Positions 25,931-34,481 of a stretch of 64,000 bases of DNA are shown here, in pieces. The notes beneath the pieces are model-generated. The model was not told the origin of the DNA, did not search any database, and saw nothing but the letters and a program-made list of their open reading frames with translations. The stretch lies in the NCBI GenBank assembly GCA_009692005.1, contig SHZZ01000008.1, forward strand, positions 31,000 to 94,999. The letters are read 5' to 3'. The stretch is from Gemmataceae bacterium. Its GTDB lineage: Bacteria; Planctomycetota; Planctomycetia; Gemmatales; Gemmataceae. A program made the position numbers and the translations under genes. The stretch's first letter is position 1. Each line of letters opens with the position of its first letter.

Positions 25931-27049
25931 TTATTTTTTCTTGAAATGAGTTTTGCTAATCCGCCACACCCGCGGCTGATCGTGTTCATCCTCGATTTCG
26001 CCAACGATTTGTTCCAGCACATCCTCCAGGGTGATCATGCCGACGACTTTCCCCTCGGTATCGCGAACCAAGGCCATATGCCTGTGGGTTTTCCTGAATA
26101 ACCTCAGAGCATTCGCCAGGGATTCGTCCGGCTTCAGGAAAAGCAAAGGGTACAGGGCGTCTTGCAGAACCGCCACGCCATGGGTGGTGAAAAAGTAAAG
26201 AAGGTCTTTGGTGTTCAAGATGCCGACATAATTATCTGGGTTGTCTTCGTAGACTGGCATGCGGGTATGGCCGCCCTGCCGGACTTTTTCCAAAACCACT
26301 TCAATCGGCGTGTGCAACTCCAGCACAGACATCTTTTCCTTGGGAACCAAACAAGCCTTTACCTTCTTGGACGGCAGCAAAAACAGGTTTTGCAAGTACT
26401 CCGCCTGGTCCGGTTCCAGGATGCCAGCTTCCTCGGTGTCCTCAATCAGCAATTGCAATTCAGAAATGGAATGTGCCAGGGTGGGGGAATCCTTATTTTC
26501 CCAGCCAAACAGGCGAATGATCCAAGCTGCTGTCCCATTCATGATGTGGATGAACGGGTAAGCAACGGCAGTGAACAGCAAGATGGGCCCGCTGGCAAAC
26601 AGGGAAGTTCTCACCGGATTTTGTAGGGCCAGCGTTTTAGGAATCAGTTCGCCAAACACCACATGAAGGAATGTAACCAGGGCAAAAGCCACGCCGGTTG
26701 AAATGGAATGGATGGTCAACTTTTGAGCAAAAGGGGTCAACTTTTGAAACACCGGTTCAATGATCACGGCGAAAGCCGGCTCGCAGACAAAGCCCAGGCC
26801 AATGCTGGCCAGCGTGATCCCCAACTGGGTGGCGGCAATGGTCTGGTCCAGGTTGGCCAGGGTTTTTTCCACCAGACCGGCACCGGGGGTTCCACTGGCT
26901 ATCAGGTCTTTTACCTTGGTGCGGCGAATGGCCACCAGGGAAAATTCCGCGGCCACGAAGAAGCCATTCAAAAAAACCAGCAAGGGCACAGCCAATATGG
27001 CCGCCAGCAGACTTAATCCGTTCCAGCCCACTTCGGAAAATTCAGGCAT
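25931..27049 (-). CDS. HlyC/CorC (CNNM) family transporter-like protein with CBS pair
   Basis: 372 residues from ATG 27049. The N-terminal DUF21/CNNM domain has three to four membrane segments (LAAILAVPLLVFLNGFFVAAEFSLVAIRRTKV at the start; GELIPKTLALQNP). It is followed by two CBS domains (LVPKEKMSVLELHTPIEVVLEKVRQGGHTRMPVYE; HMALVRDTEGKVVGMITLEDVLEQIVGEIEDEHD). A C-terminal CorC-HlyC domain is short or absent. Relatives mediate Mg2+ or Co2+ efflux or resistance. It is divergent from the tiny basic peptide gene at 27159. Confidence 0.85.
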   Translation of the reverse strand: MPEFSEVGWNGLSLLAAILAVPLLVFLNGFFVAAEFSLVAIRRTKVKDLIASGTPGAGLVEKTLANLDQTIAATQLGITLASIGLGFVCEPAFAVIIEPVFQKLTPFAQKLTIHSISTGVAFALVTFLHVVFGELIPKTLALQNPVRTSLFASGPILLFTAVAYPFIHIMNGTAAWIIRLFGWENKDSPTLAHSISELQLLIEDTEEAGILEPDQAEYLQNLFLLPSKKVKACLVPKEKMSVLELHTPIEVVLEKVRQGGHTRMPVYEDNPDNYVGILNTKDLLYFFTTHGVAVLQDALYPLLFLKPDESLANALRLFRKTHRHMALVRDTEGKVVGMITLEDVLEQIVGEIEDEHDQPRVWRISKTHFKKK

Positions 27050-27091
27050 TTCCCATTCATTCCTGGAACCAGGGCCCAAGGCCTTTACGCC

Positions 27092-27119
27092 TTGTCAATT
27101 ACCTACCCTTGTTTAGAAT
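27092..27119 (+). promoter_or_regulatory. Probable sigma-70-like promoter for the 26-residue basic peptide
   Basis: TTGTCA (27092-27097), a 16-base spacer and TAGAAT (27114-27119), 39 bases before the ATG at 27159. Five of six bases match the -35 consensus and the -10 is a fair match. Confidence 0.5.
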
Positions 27120-27125
27120 ACTAAC
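27111..27125. repeat. 15-bp exact repeat, also at 53095-53109
   Basis: GTTTAGAATACTAAC occurs here, spanning the -10 region of the basic-peptide promoter, and again at 53095-53109 upstream of the GAF/HlyD operon but in the opposite orientation relative to that operon. Could be chance. Confidence 0.4.
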
Positions 27126-27158
27126 TTGATTAGGTCCTTTTCCCTGAGTGAGGTTAAT

Positions 27159-27239
27159 ATGGCAACCCGGAGCAAGGGTCGACGCAAAGTTGGCCGCAAA
27201 AAACGCAGAATGCGTGCCAAAATTCGTCACCGCAAGTAA
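27159..27239 (+). CDS. 26-residue highly basic peptide, bS22/AURKAIP1-COX24-like
   Basis: ATG at 27159, TAA at 27237, with GAGG seven bases upstream and a promoter-like pair before it. More than half of the residues are Arg or Lys; the segment GRKKRRMRAKIRHRK resembles the AURKAIP1/COX24 domain found in the tiny ribosomal protein bS22 and mitochondrial mS38, which bind rRNA at the subunit interface. It is followed by a GC-rich hairpin, so it looks like an independent transcription unit. Too short for ordinary gene prediction; assignment rests on composition and motif shape. Confidence 0.65.
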   Translation: MATRSKGRRKVGRKKRRMRAKIRHRK

Positions 27240-27262
27240 TACACAGGTTAGTTAAGGCAATG

Positions 27263-27293
27263 GCCCGGGAAAAGACCCCACCCGGGCGCGTTT
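27263..27293 (+). terminator. Hairpin terminator after the basic peptide gene
   Basis: GCCCGGG (27263-27269) pairs perfectly with CCCGGGC (27281-27287) across an 11-base loop; only a short TTT follows, so termination strength is uncertain. Confidence 0.45.
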
Positions 27294-27305
27294 AGTTCAC
27301 ACGGC

Positions 27306-28199
27306 TTAGGGACTCTCCATCCCCCAATCGCGCGGCTTTAAATAAACCTCATACAGTTCTGCTTCCGGGCTCCCTGGGACCGGCTGATAATCGTAAAGCC
27401 ATTGCACTCGCTTGGGCAACGACATCAAAATCGATTCGATGCGCCCGCCTGTTTTTAAGCCAAAAATTGTCCCGCGGTCATATACCAGGTTAAACTCCAC
27501 ATACCTTCCCCGGCGGAATTCCTGGAATTCCTTGTGCGCATCGTTGTAGGAAAGGTTTTTCCGCTGTTTCACAATGGGCAGGTAAGCGTTTAAAAAAGCG
27601 TTGGAACATTCCTGGACGAATTTCCAAACCTGATCGAGACTGGAATCAAAGTAATCGAAAAAGATCCCGCCTACGCCACGCGGTTCATTGCGGTGCGGCA
27701 GGAAAAAATAATCGTCGCACCATTTTTTTAAACGCTGGTAATCCGCCACTTCAGAATGCTTTTGGCAAACATCCTTCCAGGTCTTATGGAAATGGATGAC
27801 ATCCTCGCGAAAGGCATAATAAGGGGTGAGGTCGGCGCCGCCGCCAAACCAGTGCTTGTCTCCCCTGGTAAGAAAGCGGAAGTTGGCGTGCACCGTGGGC
27901 ACAAAGGGGTTGCGCGGATGCAAAACCAGGGAAATCCCGCAAGCGGAGAATTTTCTCCCCTGGCCAGGGATCTGCGCCGCGAACTCTTCGGAAAATTCCC
28001 CGGAAACATCGGAAAAGTTAACCCCGGCCTTTTCAAACACTCCCCCGTCCAGCAACACCCGGGTGCGGCCGCCGCCACCACCCGGCCGTTTCCAGGCATC
28101 TTCGTGGAACTTTTTCCCATCGGTTTGCTCAAGGCCAACGACAATGCGATCTTGCAAGCCCAGCAGAAATTCACATACATTCTCACGCGAGAAATTCAT
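27306..28199 (-). CDS. hemF: Oxygen-dependent coproporphyrinogen III oxidase
   Basis: 297 residues from ATG 28199. HemF converts coproporphyrinogen III to protoporphyrinogen IX by oxidative decarboxylation with O2. Clear family motifs: GGGGRTRVLLDGGVFEKAGVNFS, the PFVPTVHANFRF segment, WFGGGADLTPYY, RGVGGIFFDYFD and RGRYVEFNLVYDRGTIFGL, ending with WLYDYQPVPGSPE. The frame is open upstream of 28199 but that part has no family similarity. Length matches the usual 290-310. It follows the TIGR03000 gene on the same strand by 61 bases. Confidence 0.95.
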   Translation of the reverse strand: MNFSRENVCEFLLGLQDRIVVGLEQTDGKKFHEDAWKRPGGGGGRTRVLLDGGVFEKAGVNFSDVSGEFSEEFAAQIPGQGRKFSACGISLVLHPRNPFVPTVHANFRFLTRGDKHWFGGGADLTPYYAFREDVIHFHKTWKDVCQKHSEVADYQRLKKWCDDYFFLPHRNEPRGVGGIFFDYFDSSLDQVWKFVQECSNAFLNAYLPIVKQRKNLSYNDAHKEFQEFRRGRYVEFNLVYDRGTIFGLKTGGRIESILMSLPKRVQWLYDYQPVPGSPEAELYEVYLKPRDWGMESP

Positions 28200-28260
28200 G
28201 GCGCCGTTCTCTTTTTTTGAATCAAAACAAAAGTGGCGGGAGTTGAGGTCTGTTTTCAGC

Positions 28261-28899
28261 TTAAGGCATTTTAGCAGGCAAAACTGGTTTGCCAAAACGG
28301 ACCATCTTTTTTTCCCCGGAGAGAAAACGCACTTCCTGTTCCTCGGAGCGCGCCTTCCCGTTTTCTTGCCATTGCGCCTGCAATTTCCAGGCATAAACCC
28401 GGCCCTGTTTTAGCGGAGGCGTGTACACATCACGAAGGGGGCCGGTTAAATTTGATTTTTTTTCCGAAACAAAAAGCTCGGCGTTAGCGGGCAATTGCAC
28501 CTGCAGCCAGGCCTGCGATTGGTCCGCTGGAGCGCCGGGCTCCCCGGAAGCCCAGGAGTTCTCCTTCTCCGCTCGTGAATTTTTTCTGGAATAGTCCTCT
28601 AGCGACCAATCGCGCGGGCGGTCGCGGTAGTAGACCTTTCCAGGCATTGGTTCGGGAAAACCGGAAAGACCATAGCCCCTGCCAAAATTGTAAAATTGCG
28701 TGTAACTACCGCCCCCGTAATAACCTGTGCTGGTGGTGTCGAGGTTGTACCCGTAAGTGGATGGGGGGTAATACCCCAGAGGTTTATTGCCGTAGGTGGT
28801 TCCCTGAATGAAGGGCTGAAATAGCCCGCGCAACGGCCCCGCGCTGGCCCCCAGGGGCATGGCCAAAGAAATTGCCAGCGAAAACCAAAGAGTTTTCAA
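28261..28899 (-). CDS. Secreted protein with planctomycete TIGR03000 domain
   Basis: 212 residues from ATG 28899. Residues 1-20 are a signal peptide (LAISLAMPLGASA). A Tyr/Gly-rich low-complexity region (GYYPPSTYGYNLDTTSTGYYGGG) follows. The C-terminal 80 residues match the TIGR03000 pattern of planctomycetes: LQVQLPANAELFV, TGPLRDVYTPPLKQGRVYAWKLQAQW, ENGKARSEEQEVRFLSGEKKMVRF. The domain is of unknown function and usually found in extracytoplasmic proteins. It is strong evidence for the host phylum. Confidence 0.82.
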   Translation of the reverse strand: MKTLWFSLAISLAMPLGASAGPLRGLFQPFIQGTTYGNKPLGYYPPSTYGYNLDTTSTGYYGGGSYTQFYNFGRGYGLSGFPEPMPGKVYYRDRPRDWSLEDYSRKNSRAEKENSWASGEPGAPADQSQAWLQVQLPANAELFVSEKKSNLTGPLRDVYTPPLKQGRVYAWKLQAQWQENGKARSEEQEVRFLSGEKKMVRFGKPVLPAKMP

Positions 28900-29098
28900 A
28901 GGTGCATCCGCTCGTGTTGATATTCCGCATTAAAGATAAACCAGAAATCATAATCTGGGTGAGTTTCAGTCCCCTTTTCTTTTTAAAACAGCGGCTTTAA
29001 AAACCCGGTTGCATGGAATAAACCCATTCTGCGTTGCCAGGAAACCGGTAAAAACTGTAAATTTCCCTTGAGGCCTCGAATTGGAATTGGGGAAAAAC

Positions 29099-30004
29099 AT
29101 GGTTACCGATTTAGCAGACTTTCATCATCCTGTTTCCAACATTTTTCACAGCGACTTGAAGAAGTCCCTTGCCTCCTTCAATTTGACAAACAGTCAAATC
29201 GAGTTTTTCAAAAGCGAAGGATATTTACCTGGGATCCAGGCGCTTAACGATCAGCAAGTCGAGCAGCTTCGGAGCGAGCTCACTCCCATCATGGACCCTG
29301 CCCACCCGGGCAACTCGCTTTATTACGAATTTCACACCAATGAGTCGAAGGACCCGGCCAAAGTGCTTTTTCACGCCCTAGGCGGCTGGCGGATTACCCC
29401 GGCGTTACACGACATTTTGTGGGCTCCCGGGTATTTGCAACCTGCTTTTCAACTTCTCGGCGGGCCAGTCCGTTTTTGGCACGACCAGCTTTTTTGCAAA
29501 CCTGCCAAGCATGGAGGGGTGGTAGCCTGGCATCAGGATTATTCCTATTGGACCCGCACAGGGCCCATGGCCCATTTGACCTGTTGGATTGCCCTCGATG
29601 ACGCCACCGTGGATAACGGTTGTGTCCATTACATTCCCAAAAGCCACCAGTGGGACTTGCTTCCCATCACCGGCCTTGCGGGCGACATGGAATCGATCCG
29701 GTCGGTATTAAGTCCAAAGCAATTTGAACAATTTGTCCCCACACCGGTTCCCTTGAAAAAAGGCCAGGCGGTTTTCCATCATCCCCTTACCATTCACGGT
29801 TCCTTTGAAAATAAAACACCCAACCCACGCAGGGCAGCGGTAATTAATGTCCTCCTTGACGGGACAATTTCCAAATCGGACGAACCCTTGCTCACCGGAG
29901 TGCCTGCAATTGCCAAGGGAACTGCCGTCAAAGGGAAATTCTTCCCTTTGCTTCATGATGGCGAGAAAATTTGCGCTTCCGACTACAAAGGAATCCGTGG
30001 TTGA
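29099..30004 (+). CDS. Phytanoyl-CoA dioxygenase (PhyH) family protein
   Basis: 301 residues from ATG 29099. The PhyH family consists of Fe(II)/2-oxoglutarate oxygenases. The facial triad is visible as H-x-D in [10 protein letters not shown] and the distal His in [13 protein letters not shown], followed by the RRAAVI segment whose Arg binds 2-oxoglutarate; [12 protein letters not shown] and [22 protein letters not shown] are further typical stretches. No export signal. The following TVP38-like gene overlaps its end, so both are probably co-transcribed. The substrate is unknown. Confidence 0.87.
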   Translation: MVTDLADFHHPVSNIFHSDLKKSLASFNLTNSQIEFFKSEGYLPGIQALNDQQVEQLRSELTPIMDPAHPGNSLYYEFHTNESKDPAKVLFHALGGWRITPALHDILWAPGYLQPAFQLLGGPVRFWHDQLFCKPAKHGGVVAWHQDYSYWTRTGPMAHLTCWIALDDATVDNGCVHYIPKSHQWDLLPITGLAGDMESIRSVLSPKQFEQFVPTPVPLKKGQAVFHHPLTIHGSFENKTPNPRRAAVINVLLDGTISKSDEPLLTGVPAIAKGTAVKGKFFPLLHDGEKICASDYKGIRG

Positions 30005-30758
30005 AATTCCCCCGCCCAGCAAGAGCCCCTTGGCCTTGCGGGTTGTCAAAATCTTGCTGCTGGCGTTGATCCTGGGGACGGGGATCTGGCTGTTTGCATC
30101 CGGCGATTTCCGCGACACTTTCCAGCAATGGGTATTGCAACTTCGCAGTTATGGCTGGAAAGGAATGTTCCTTTTCGCCACTTTATATTTTTCCCTGGGA
30201 CTAATTTCCTTCCCAGCCTCCATGGTCACCATCGCCGCGGGGTACATTTTTGGATTTTTCCCAGGCATTCTGATTGCCAACCTGGGCAGCACCCTGGGGG
30301 CGACGGGCATTTTCCTGTTTGGCCGGTTTCTATTTCGCGGTATTATTGCCAGGCAAATCGCCCAGTCCCCCTACTGCCGGGTTTTGGACTCCCTGATCGA
30401 GGACCGCGGTTTTCGCATCGTCATCTTGGCCAGGCTTTCTCTCCTCATGCCCTTTGGCTTGTTGAATTATCTTTTCAGCTCCACGCGAATTCACACCGGG
30501 ACTTTTTTCCTCGCCTCCCTTTTAGGAATGCTACCCGGATCGGTCCTCTACATTTTGGTAGGGTCATCTCTGCAGAACCTGAGCGAACTTTCAGGAATTG
30601 GCTTTTTTGAAACGGGGTCGTCTCACAATCAGCAACTCAATCAGTGGAAACTGGTTTTTTTGATTGTGGGACTGCTGGCATCCATGGGGCTGGTTTTTTA
30701 CCTGGGCAAATTGGCCAAGCAGGCGTTTCAATTGCTTCCGGAAAAACCGGCCAAATAA
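29955..30758 (+). CDS. TVP38/TMEM64 (VTT/DedA-like) membrane protein
   Basis: 267 residues from ATG 29955 (267 codons plus stop). A GTG at 29997 with AAAGGA just before it is an attractive alternative that would shorten the overlap with the PhyH gene from 50 to 8 bases. Hydrophobic segments lie at residues about 30-50, 70-90, 95-125, 170-205 and 230-250. The motif [46 protein letters not shown] is the VTT-domain signature with the reentrant G-rich loop; [17 protein letters not shown] is the second. Members are proposed lipid scramblases or transporters. Confidence 0.83.
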   Translation: MMARKFALPTTKESVVEIPPPSKSPLALRVVKILLLALILGTGIWLFASGDFRDTFQQWVLQLRSYGWKGMFLFATLYFSLGLISFPASMVTIAAGYIFGFFPGILIANLGSTLGATGIFLFGRFLFRGIIARQIAQSPYCRVLDSLIEDRGFRIVILARLSLLMPFGLLNYLFSSTRIHTGTFFLASLLGMLPGSVLYILVGSSLQNLSELSGIGFFETGSSHNQQLNQWKLVFLIVGLLASMGLVFYLGKLAKQAFQLLPEKPAK

Positions 30759-30761
30759 AGG

Positions 30762-32255
30762 TCAGCTAACTTCAGGAGTTTTTGCCAGCTCCGCCATGAC
30801 GATTTCCTGCACCACTTCCATCTTGGCCATGCCCTTGGTTTCCCGCATGACCGCCCCCTTGATGGCATCAGCAGCTTTGGTCTTTCCCTTTTTAAAATCG
30901 GCCACGGCCTTCGGATTCGCCCCGATCGCCTTGCGAACGATTTCCGTAATTTGCCCCACATCGCCCACCACCTTGAACCCAAGCTTTTCAATTGCTTGCC
31001 TGGCGTCTTCCCGAGTTTCCAGCATGCGGGTGTATACTTCCCTGGCTCGCTGCATATTCAATCCGGTTTCCTGAACCTCGTTCACCAATCCGGCAAGTAT
31101 TTCTGCAGGCAAGGGGAACTCTCCAATGTTCAGGCTTTTTTCATTCAATGTGTTCAAAACCTGGTTGGTAACCCAATTGCAAACGGCCTTCGGATCCTTG
31201 GATTTTCTGGCCGTGGCTTCATAGTATTGCACCAGGTCCTTCCCCAGCTTGGTGAGAACGCTGGCATCGTACCGCCCCAGCCCGAAATCTTTTTCCAAAC
31301 GCGCACGGCACGCAGAGGGCAGCTCACCCAGGTTGGCGCGTGCCTGCGAAAGGGTTTCCGGCGATACCCGCACGGGAACCAGGTCCGGCTCGGGAAAATA
31401 TCGATAGTCCGAGGCTTCCTCTTTCCGCCTTTGCACTAGTGTCACCCCGCGGGCCTCATCCCAACCGGCCGTCGCCTTGGCCACCTCTCCCAGCTTTTTA
31501 CCGTCCTTTTGAAACTGCTCATACTGACGGTCGGCCTCGTATTTCATCGCTCGTTCCACCGCGCGGAAGCTGTTCAAATTTTTCACTTCCACGATGGGTG
31601 TGGCAGCGACCGCGCCATCCGGCTGGGAAATGTGCAGGTTGATATTGGCGTCGCAGCGCAAACTGCCTTCCTGCATTTCGCAATCGGAAATTCCCAGTTC
31701 CTTGAGAAGCAGGCGCAACTCTTCCAGGTAAAGGCGGGCTTCTTCTCCTGAATCCAGTTCGGGTTGGCTGACAATTTCCAACAAGGGAGTCCCGGCGCGG
31801 TTCAAATCCACCCTGGAATCCTGGCCCGAACCCGATTCGTCATGGAGCGATTTCCCGGCATCCTCCTCTAAATGAGCCCGGATAATGCCAACCCGCTTGG
31901 TTCCGCCAGGCATTTCGATTTCCAGAAACCCGTTAGAGGAAAAGGGCAAATCATACTGGCTGATTTGGAAGTTCTTGGGCAGGTCGGGGTAGTAATAATT
32001 TTTCCGATCCCACTTGGTAAAGTCGGCGATTTCGCAATTCAGCGCCAGCGCCGCTTTCAACGACAGTTCGAAAGCCCGCTGGTTCATGACCGGCAGCGCC
32101 CCCGGCATGCCCAGGCAAACCGGACAGGTGGATGAATTGGCGGGTAGTCCAAATTTCGTGCTGCAGCCGCAAAACAGTTTGCTTTGCGTCAGCAACTGCA
32201 CATGGACTTCTAAACCGATTACCACCTTGTACGGAGCCGCTACTGCGTTTGACAT
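30762..32255 (-). CDS. gatB: Aspartyl/glutamyl-tRNA(Asn/Gln) amidotransferase subunit B
   Basis: 497 residues from ATG 32255 (MSNAV); a GTG four codons upstream is also possible. GatB is the kinase and tRNA-binding subunit of GatCAB, which converts misacylated Glu-tRNAGln or Asp-tRNAAsn. Motifs: VVIGLEVHVQLLTQSKLFCGC, CPVCLGMPGALP (zinc-site-like cysteines), DRKNYYYPDLPKNFQISQYD, LEEDAGKS, DLNRAGTPLLEIVS and the C-terminal YqeY-like tail (AVADFKKGKTKAADAIKGAVM). GatA and GatC are not in the window. It converges with the TVP38-like gene with only 3 bases between. Confidence 0.95.
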   Translation of the reverse strand: MSNAVAAPYKVVIGLEVHVQLLTQSKLFCGCSTKFGLPANSSTCPVCLGMPGALPVMNQRAFELSLKAALALNCEIADFTKWDRKNYYYPDLPKNFQISQYDLPFSSNGFLEIEMPGGTKRVGIIRAHLEEDAGKSLHDESGSGQDSRVDLNRAGTPLLEIVSQPELDSGEEARLYLEELRLLLKELGISDCEMQEGSLRCDANINLHISQPDGAVAATPIVEVKNLNSFRAVERAMKYEADRQYEQFQKDGKKLGEVAKATAGWDEARGVTLVQRRKEEASDYRYFPEPDLVPVRVSPETLSQARANLGELPSACRARLEKDFGLGRYDASVLTKLGKDLVQYYEATARKSKDPKAVCNWVTNQVLNTLNEKSLNIGEFPLPAEILAGLVNEVQETGLNMQRAREVYTRMLETREDARQAIEKLGFKVVGDVGQITEIVRKAIGANPKAVADFKKGKTKAADAIKGAVMRETKGMAKMEVVQEIVMAELAKTPEVS

Positions 32256-32444
32256 GGTCGATTCCACATAATTTTTGATTCACCAGCTAACGGCGCTTAT
32301 TTTATGACACCTCGTGACTTTTTCAGGGGAACTGCGGTTAAACCCGGGAGCCGGGACAAGGTTGGGACCTGTCTCCTGACCGTGCAACGGCCGGTCGCCG
32401 GTCTACAATTTCCCTTTCTCATTCAACCAGGAGAATATTTAATA

Positions 32445-32482
32445 GTCAAAACAAGAGTCAGGCTTTCGAGCCTGACTCTTGT
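32445..32482 (-). terminator. Strong rho-independent terminator of the remnant FG-GAP gene
   Basis: Perfect 13-bp stem (ACAAGAGTCAGGC with GCCTGACTCTTGT) and a 6-base loop at 32451-32482. On the minus strand it is followed by a TTTT run. It lies 24 bases beyond the end of the FG-GAP remnant, so the former gene kept its terminator. Confidence 0.85.
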
Positions 32483-32506
32483 TAGGTTAAATCCCCTGCT
32501 CTTTTT

Positions 32507-32770
32507 TTACACGAATACGCCTTCCCAGGAGGAAATCTCGCCAGCGAAGAACTGATCGATCTGTCCCGAATTGGTTCCTTTAAAGAACTTTATATTCGGC
32601 GAACCGCCGGGGCCCGCGCCGAACACAAGATCGAGCTTTCCATCCATGTCATAACCCTGCAGCGCCACGCGGACCCCGCCGGTAAAGACAGGATCGAAAG
32701 CGAAGAACTCGGATTTTTTCTGCAAGGAAACGGCGTCGAAGATGGTCACATGGGAGCCGCCCCCCTGGCC
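32507..32770 (-). pseudogene. C-terminal remnant of an FG-GAP repeat surface protein
   Basis: About 88 codons in one frame resemble the C-terminal repeats of the giant protein at 14588: GQGGGSHVTIFDAVSLQ, FFAFDPVFTGGVRVALQGYDMDGKLD, VFGAGPGGSPNIKFF, and a terminal FFAGEISSWEGVFV that parallels the FPPAFLGGAFVS end of the intact protein. No start codon or signal belongs to it; its upstream end abuts a sigma-factor remnant in a different frame. It keeps its stop and terminator, so a large 5' deletion is the simplest reading. Confidence 0.75.
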
Positions 32771-32961
32771 CGGAGGTGGTCGGTGATGCGGTTGAAGGCC
32801 ACCCGCCGCAACCAATTGCCGAAACGCCTTTTATCCGGGGAATAAAGCTCGCCAAATTCCTTCCAGGCCTGGCCATTCTGGCAATCCCGCAGGCGAACCA
32901 GCAAGCTGGGGTGAGTGGTTGGCGATAATGCAACAATGTTCAATGGATAACCCGTTGGCAA
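32771..32961 (-). pseudogene. N-terminal remnant of a planctomycete ECF-type sigma factor
   Basis: From ATG 32961, residues 13-64 read like a planctomycete ECF sigma factor: LSPTTHPSLLVRLRDCQNGQ, then AWKEFGELYSP, then RFGNWLRRVAFNRITDHLR. In intact homologues the region between YSP and the FxNWLRRVA segment is about 45 residues longer and carries the rest of region 2, so an internal in-frame deletion is evident. Region 4 is lost: homology stops at about 32770 where the FG-GAP remnant begins in another frame. The 71-codon frame is unlikely to make a working sigma factor. Confidence 0.65.
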
Positions 32962-33133
32962 GGACTAATCCAGCTTAAAGAGTTGGAATTGGCAATCAGC
33001 AATTTCTGGGGATTTCATCAGTTTCCCCCAGGTTTTTCCCAACTTTGAAACGAAACCGCCCCATGCCTCTGGGAATTTCAATAAGATTCCAGCGCAGGTC
33101 TTGGACTCGATAACCGAAAAAAAAGGACTTCCC

Positions 33134-33622
33134 ATGAAAGGCAACGACAAGGTCATAGAGGGATTAAACCAGGCATTAACCATCGAGTTAACCGCCATTA
33201 ATCAATATTTTTGCCAGGCGAAAATGTGCAAAAACTGGGGTTACAGCAAGTTGGCGGCCAAGCACTACCAAGAGTCGATGGGGGAAATGCGGCACGCCGA
33301 GAAATTGATCGACCGCATTTTGTTCCTGGAAGGGACGCCGGAAATCGCCCGCTATGACATCATTCGGGTGGGCGCCGATGTCCCCGAGCAATTCGCCAAC
33401 GATTTGAAGTTAGAAACTAAAGGTGTGGAAGCTTACAACAACCTGATCAGCCTGTGCCACCAATTGAAGGATCATGGCACGCGAGAACTGGTTGAGCCAA
33501 TCCTGACCGATTCCGAGGACCATGTCGATTGGGTTGAAACCCAAATTCATTTGATCGCTACCCTGGGGATACAAAAGTATTTGCTGTTGCAATCGGAAGC
33601 GAACGGTGGAGCCGCCAATTAA
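33134..33622 (+). CDS. bfr: Bacterioferritin
   Basis: 162 residues from ATG 33134, with AAGGA before it. The protein stores iron as a 24-mer with heme at dimer interfaces. Diiron ligands are visible: Glu in IELTAINQYF, E-x2-H in GEMRHAEKLIDRILFLEG, Glu in DLKLETKGVEAYN and E-x2-H in DSEDHVDWVETQI. The Met of GEMRHAE corresponds to the heme-ligand Met52 of E. coli Bfr. Length is standard. The stop overlaps the convergent bfd gene by 4 bases. Confidence 0.95.
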   Translation: MKGNDKVIEGLNQALTIELTAINQYFCQAKMCKNWGYSKLAAKHYQESMGEMRHAEKLIDRILFLEGTPEIARYDIIRVGADVPEQFANDLKLETKGVEAYNNLISLCHQLKDHGTRELVEPILTDSEDHVDWVETQIHLIATLGIQKYLLLQSEANGGAAN

Positions 33623-33828
33623 CGGCAGATTTTTTCGGGGTTTTCCAAAAGGTCGCGGATTTTTCGGTGACAGGCGGTGCAGCCACTGCCAGCTTCAGTT
33701 TCATTCATGACTTCACGAACGGTCTGAACATTTTTAAGGATTTTCAGTTCCAGGATCTGCTGTTCGGTAATGCCCAAACAATGACAGATAATTTTCTGTT
33801 GTTCCAAGGCAACCAGGCAGGTCCGCAT
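33619..33828 (-). CDS. bfd: Bacterioferritin-associated ferredoxin
   Basis: 69 residues from ATG 33828, with AAGGAG about 11 bases upstream. Bfd carries a [2Fe-2S] cluster and reduces Bfr to release iron. The four cysteines are present as ICHCLGITEQQI and SGCTACHRKIRDLL, the C-x-C...C-x2-C pattern of the BFD-like [2Fe-2S] domain. It is convergent with bfr, overlapping by 4 bases, and divergent from iscR, so it could be regulated by IscR from the shared 169-bp region. Confidence 0.92.
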   Translation of the reverse strand: MRTCLVALEQQKIICHCLGITEQQILELKILKNVQTVREVMNETEAGSGCTACHRKIRDLLENPEKICR

Positions 33829-33852
33829 AAGCAGGAAACTCCTTGTTGAGAC

Positions 33853-33865
33853 TTAATATCATTAA
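33853..33865. promoter_or_regulatory. AT-rich inverted repeat upstream of bfd (possible Rrf2/IscR operator)
   Basis: TTAAT-ATC-ATTAA, a perfect 5-bp inverted repeat with 3-base centre, located 25 bases before the bfd start in the bfd/iscR divergent region. Rrf2 regulators bind AT-rich dyads; the link is inferred from position only. Confidence 0.35.
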
Positions 33866-33948
33866 TAATACCGCATTGAAAAACCTTTACAACCCCTTTA
33901 TTTGCAAATTTTTCAATCTCCTCTTGAAACAGTACCGTTTTAGTCCTA

Positions 33949-33964
33949 ATATTATTATTAATAT
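33949..33964. promoter_or_regulatory. AT-rich inverted repeat upstream of iscR (possible Rrf2/IscR operator)
   Basis: ATATTA-TTAT-TAATAT, a perfect 6-bp inverted repeat 33 bases before the iscR start, positioned where autoregulation by IscR would be expected. Confidence 0.4.
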
Positions 33965-33997
33965 AAAACTAATTGAGGGCTATTTCCCAGGTTACTT

Positions 33998-34462
33998 ATG
34001 TCCTTCTTCAGTCGAAAAATGGATTACGCTCTTCTGGTTCTTTCCCACCTTGGAAAAAACCAACAAGGGTCCTCGGCCAGGGAAATTTCCACCCGCTATG
34101 CCATTAGCCGTCCTTTTGTCGCCAATATTTTGAAAACTCTTTGCCATCACGGCTTTTTGGAAAGCCACCGCGGCGTGCATGGGGGTTACGTCCTCAAGCG
34201 CAAACCAGAAAGCGTTTCCCTCGCCGAAGTGATGAATGCCATCGACGAACCCTTCAGCTTGATGGAATGCAGTACTGAAACAGACACCCTGCGCTGTTCG
34301 ATCAAACCTTTCTGCACCATTCACACCGGCATGGCAGAGGTGCATGAGAAAATCAAAGGGATATTGCAAAGCGTAACTCTGGGAGAGATTTTGTCCCCGG
34401 AAAGCAAAACCGGGGGCAGGTTTTTAGGATTGGAACTGGTGTCGTCGGACCAGGTTGAATAG
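33998..34462 (+). CDS. iscR: Rrf2-family Fe-S-dependent transcriptional regulator (IscR-like)
   Basis: 154 residues from ATG 33998. The winged-helix DNA-binding part ([54 protein letters not shown]) is classical Rrf2. Three cysteines at [18 protein letters not shown] (spacing 7 and 5) correspond to the [2Fe-2S]-ligand cysteines of IscR. It is the first gene of the isc operon, with its stop 19 bases before the iscS start, and probably represses the operon when it holds a cluster. Within Rrf2, an NsrR or SufR-like role cannot be excluded, but the gene order favours IscR. Confidence 0.85.
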   Translation: MSFFSRKMDYALLVLSHLGKNQQGSSAREISTRYAISRPFVANILKTLCHHGFLESHRGVHGGYVLKRKPESVSLAEVMNAIDEPFSLMECSTETDTLRCSIKPFCTIHTGMAEVHEKIKGILQSVTLGEILSPESKTGGRFLGLELVSSDQVE

Positions 34463-34481
34463 CAAGGAGCGAAACGAGCCA

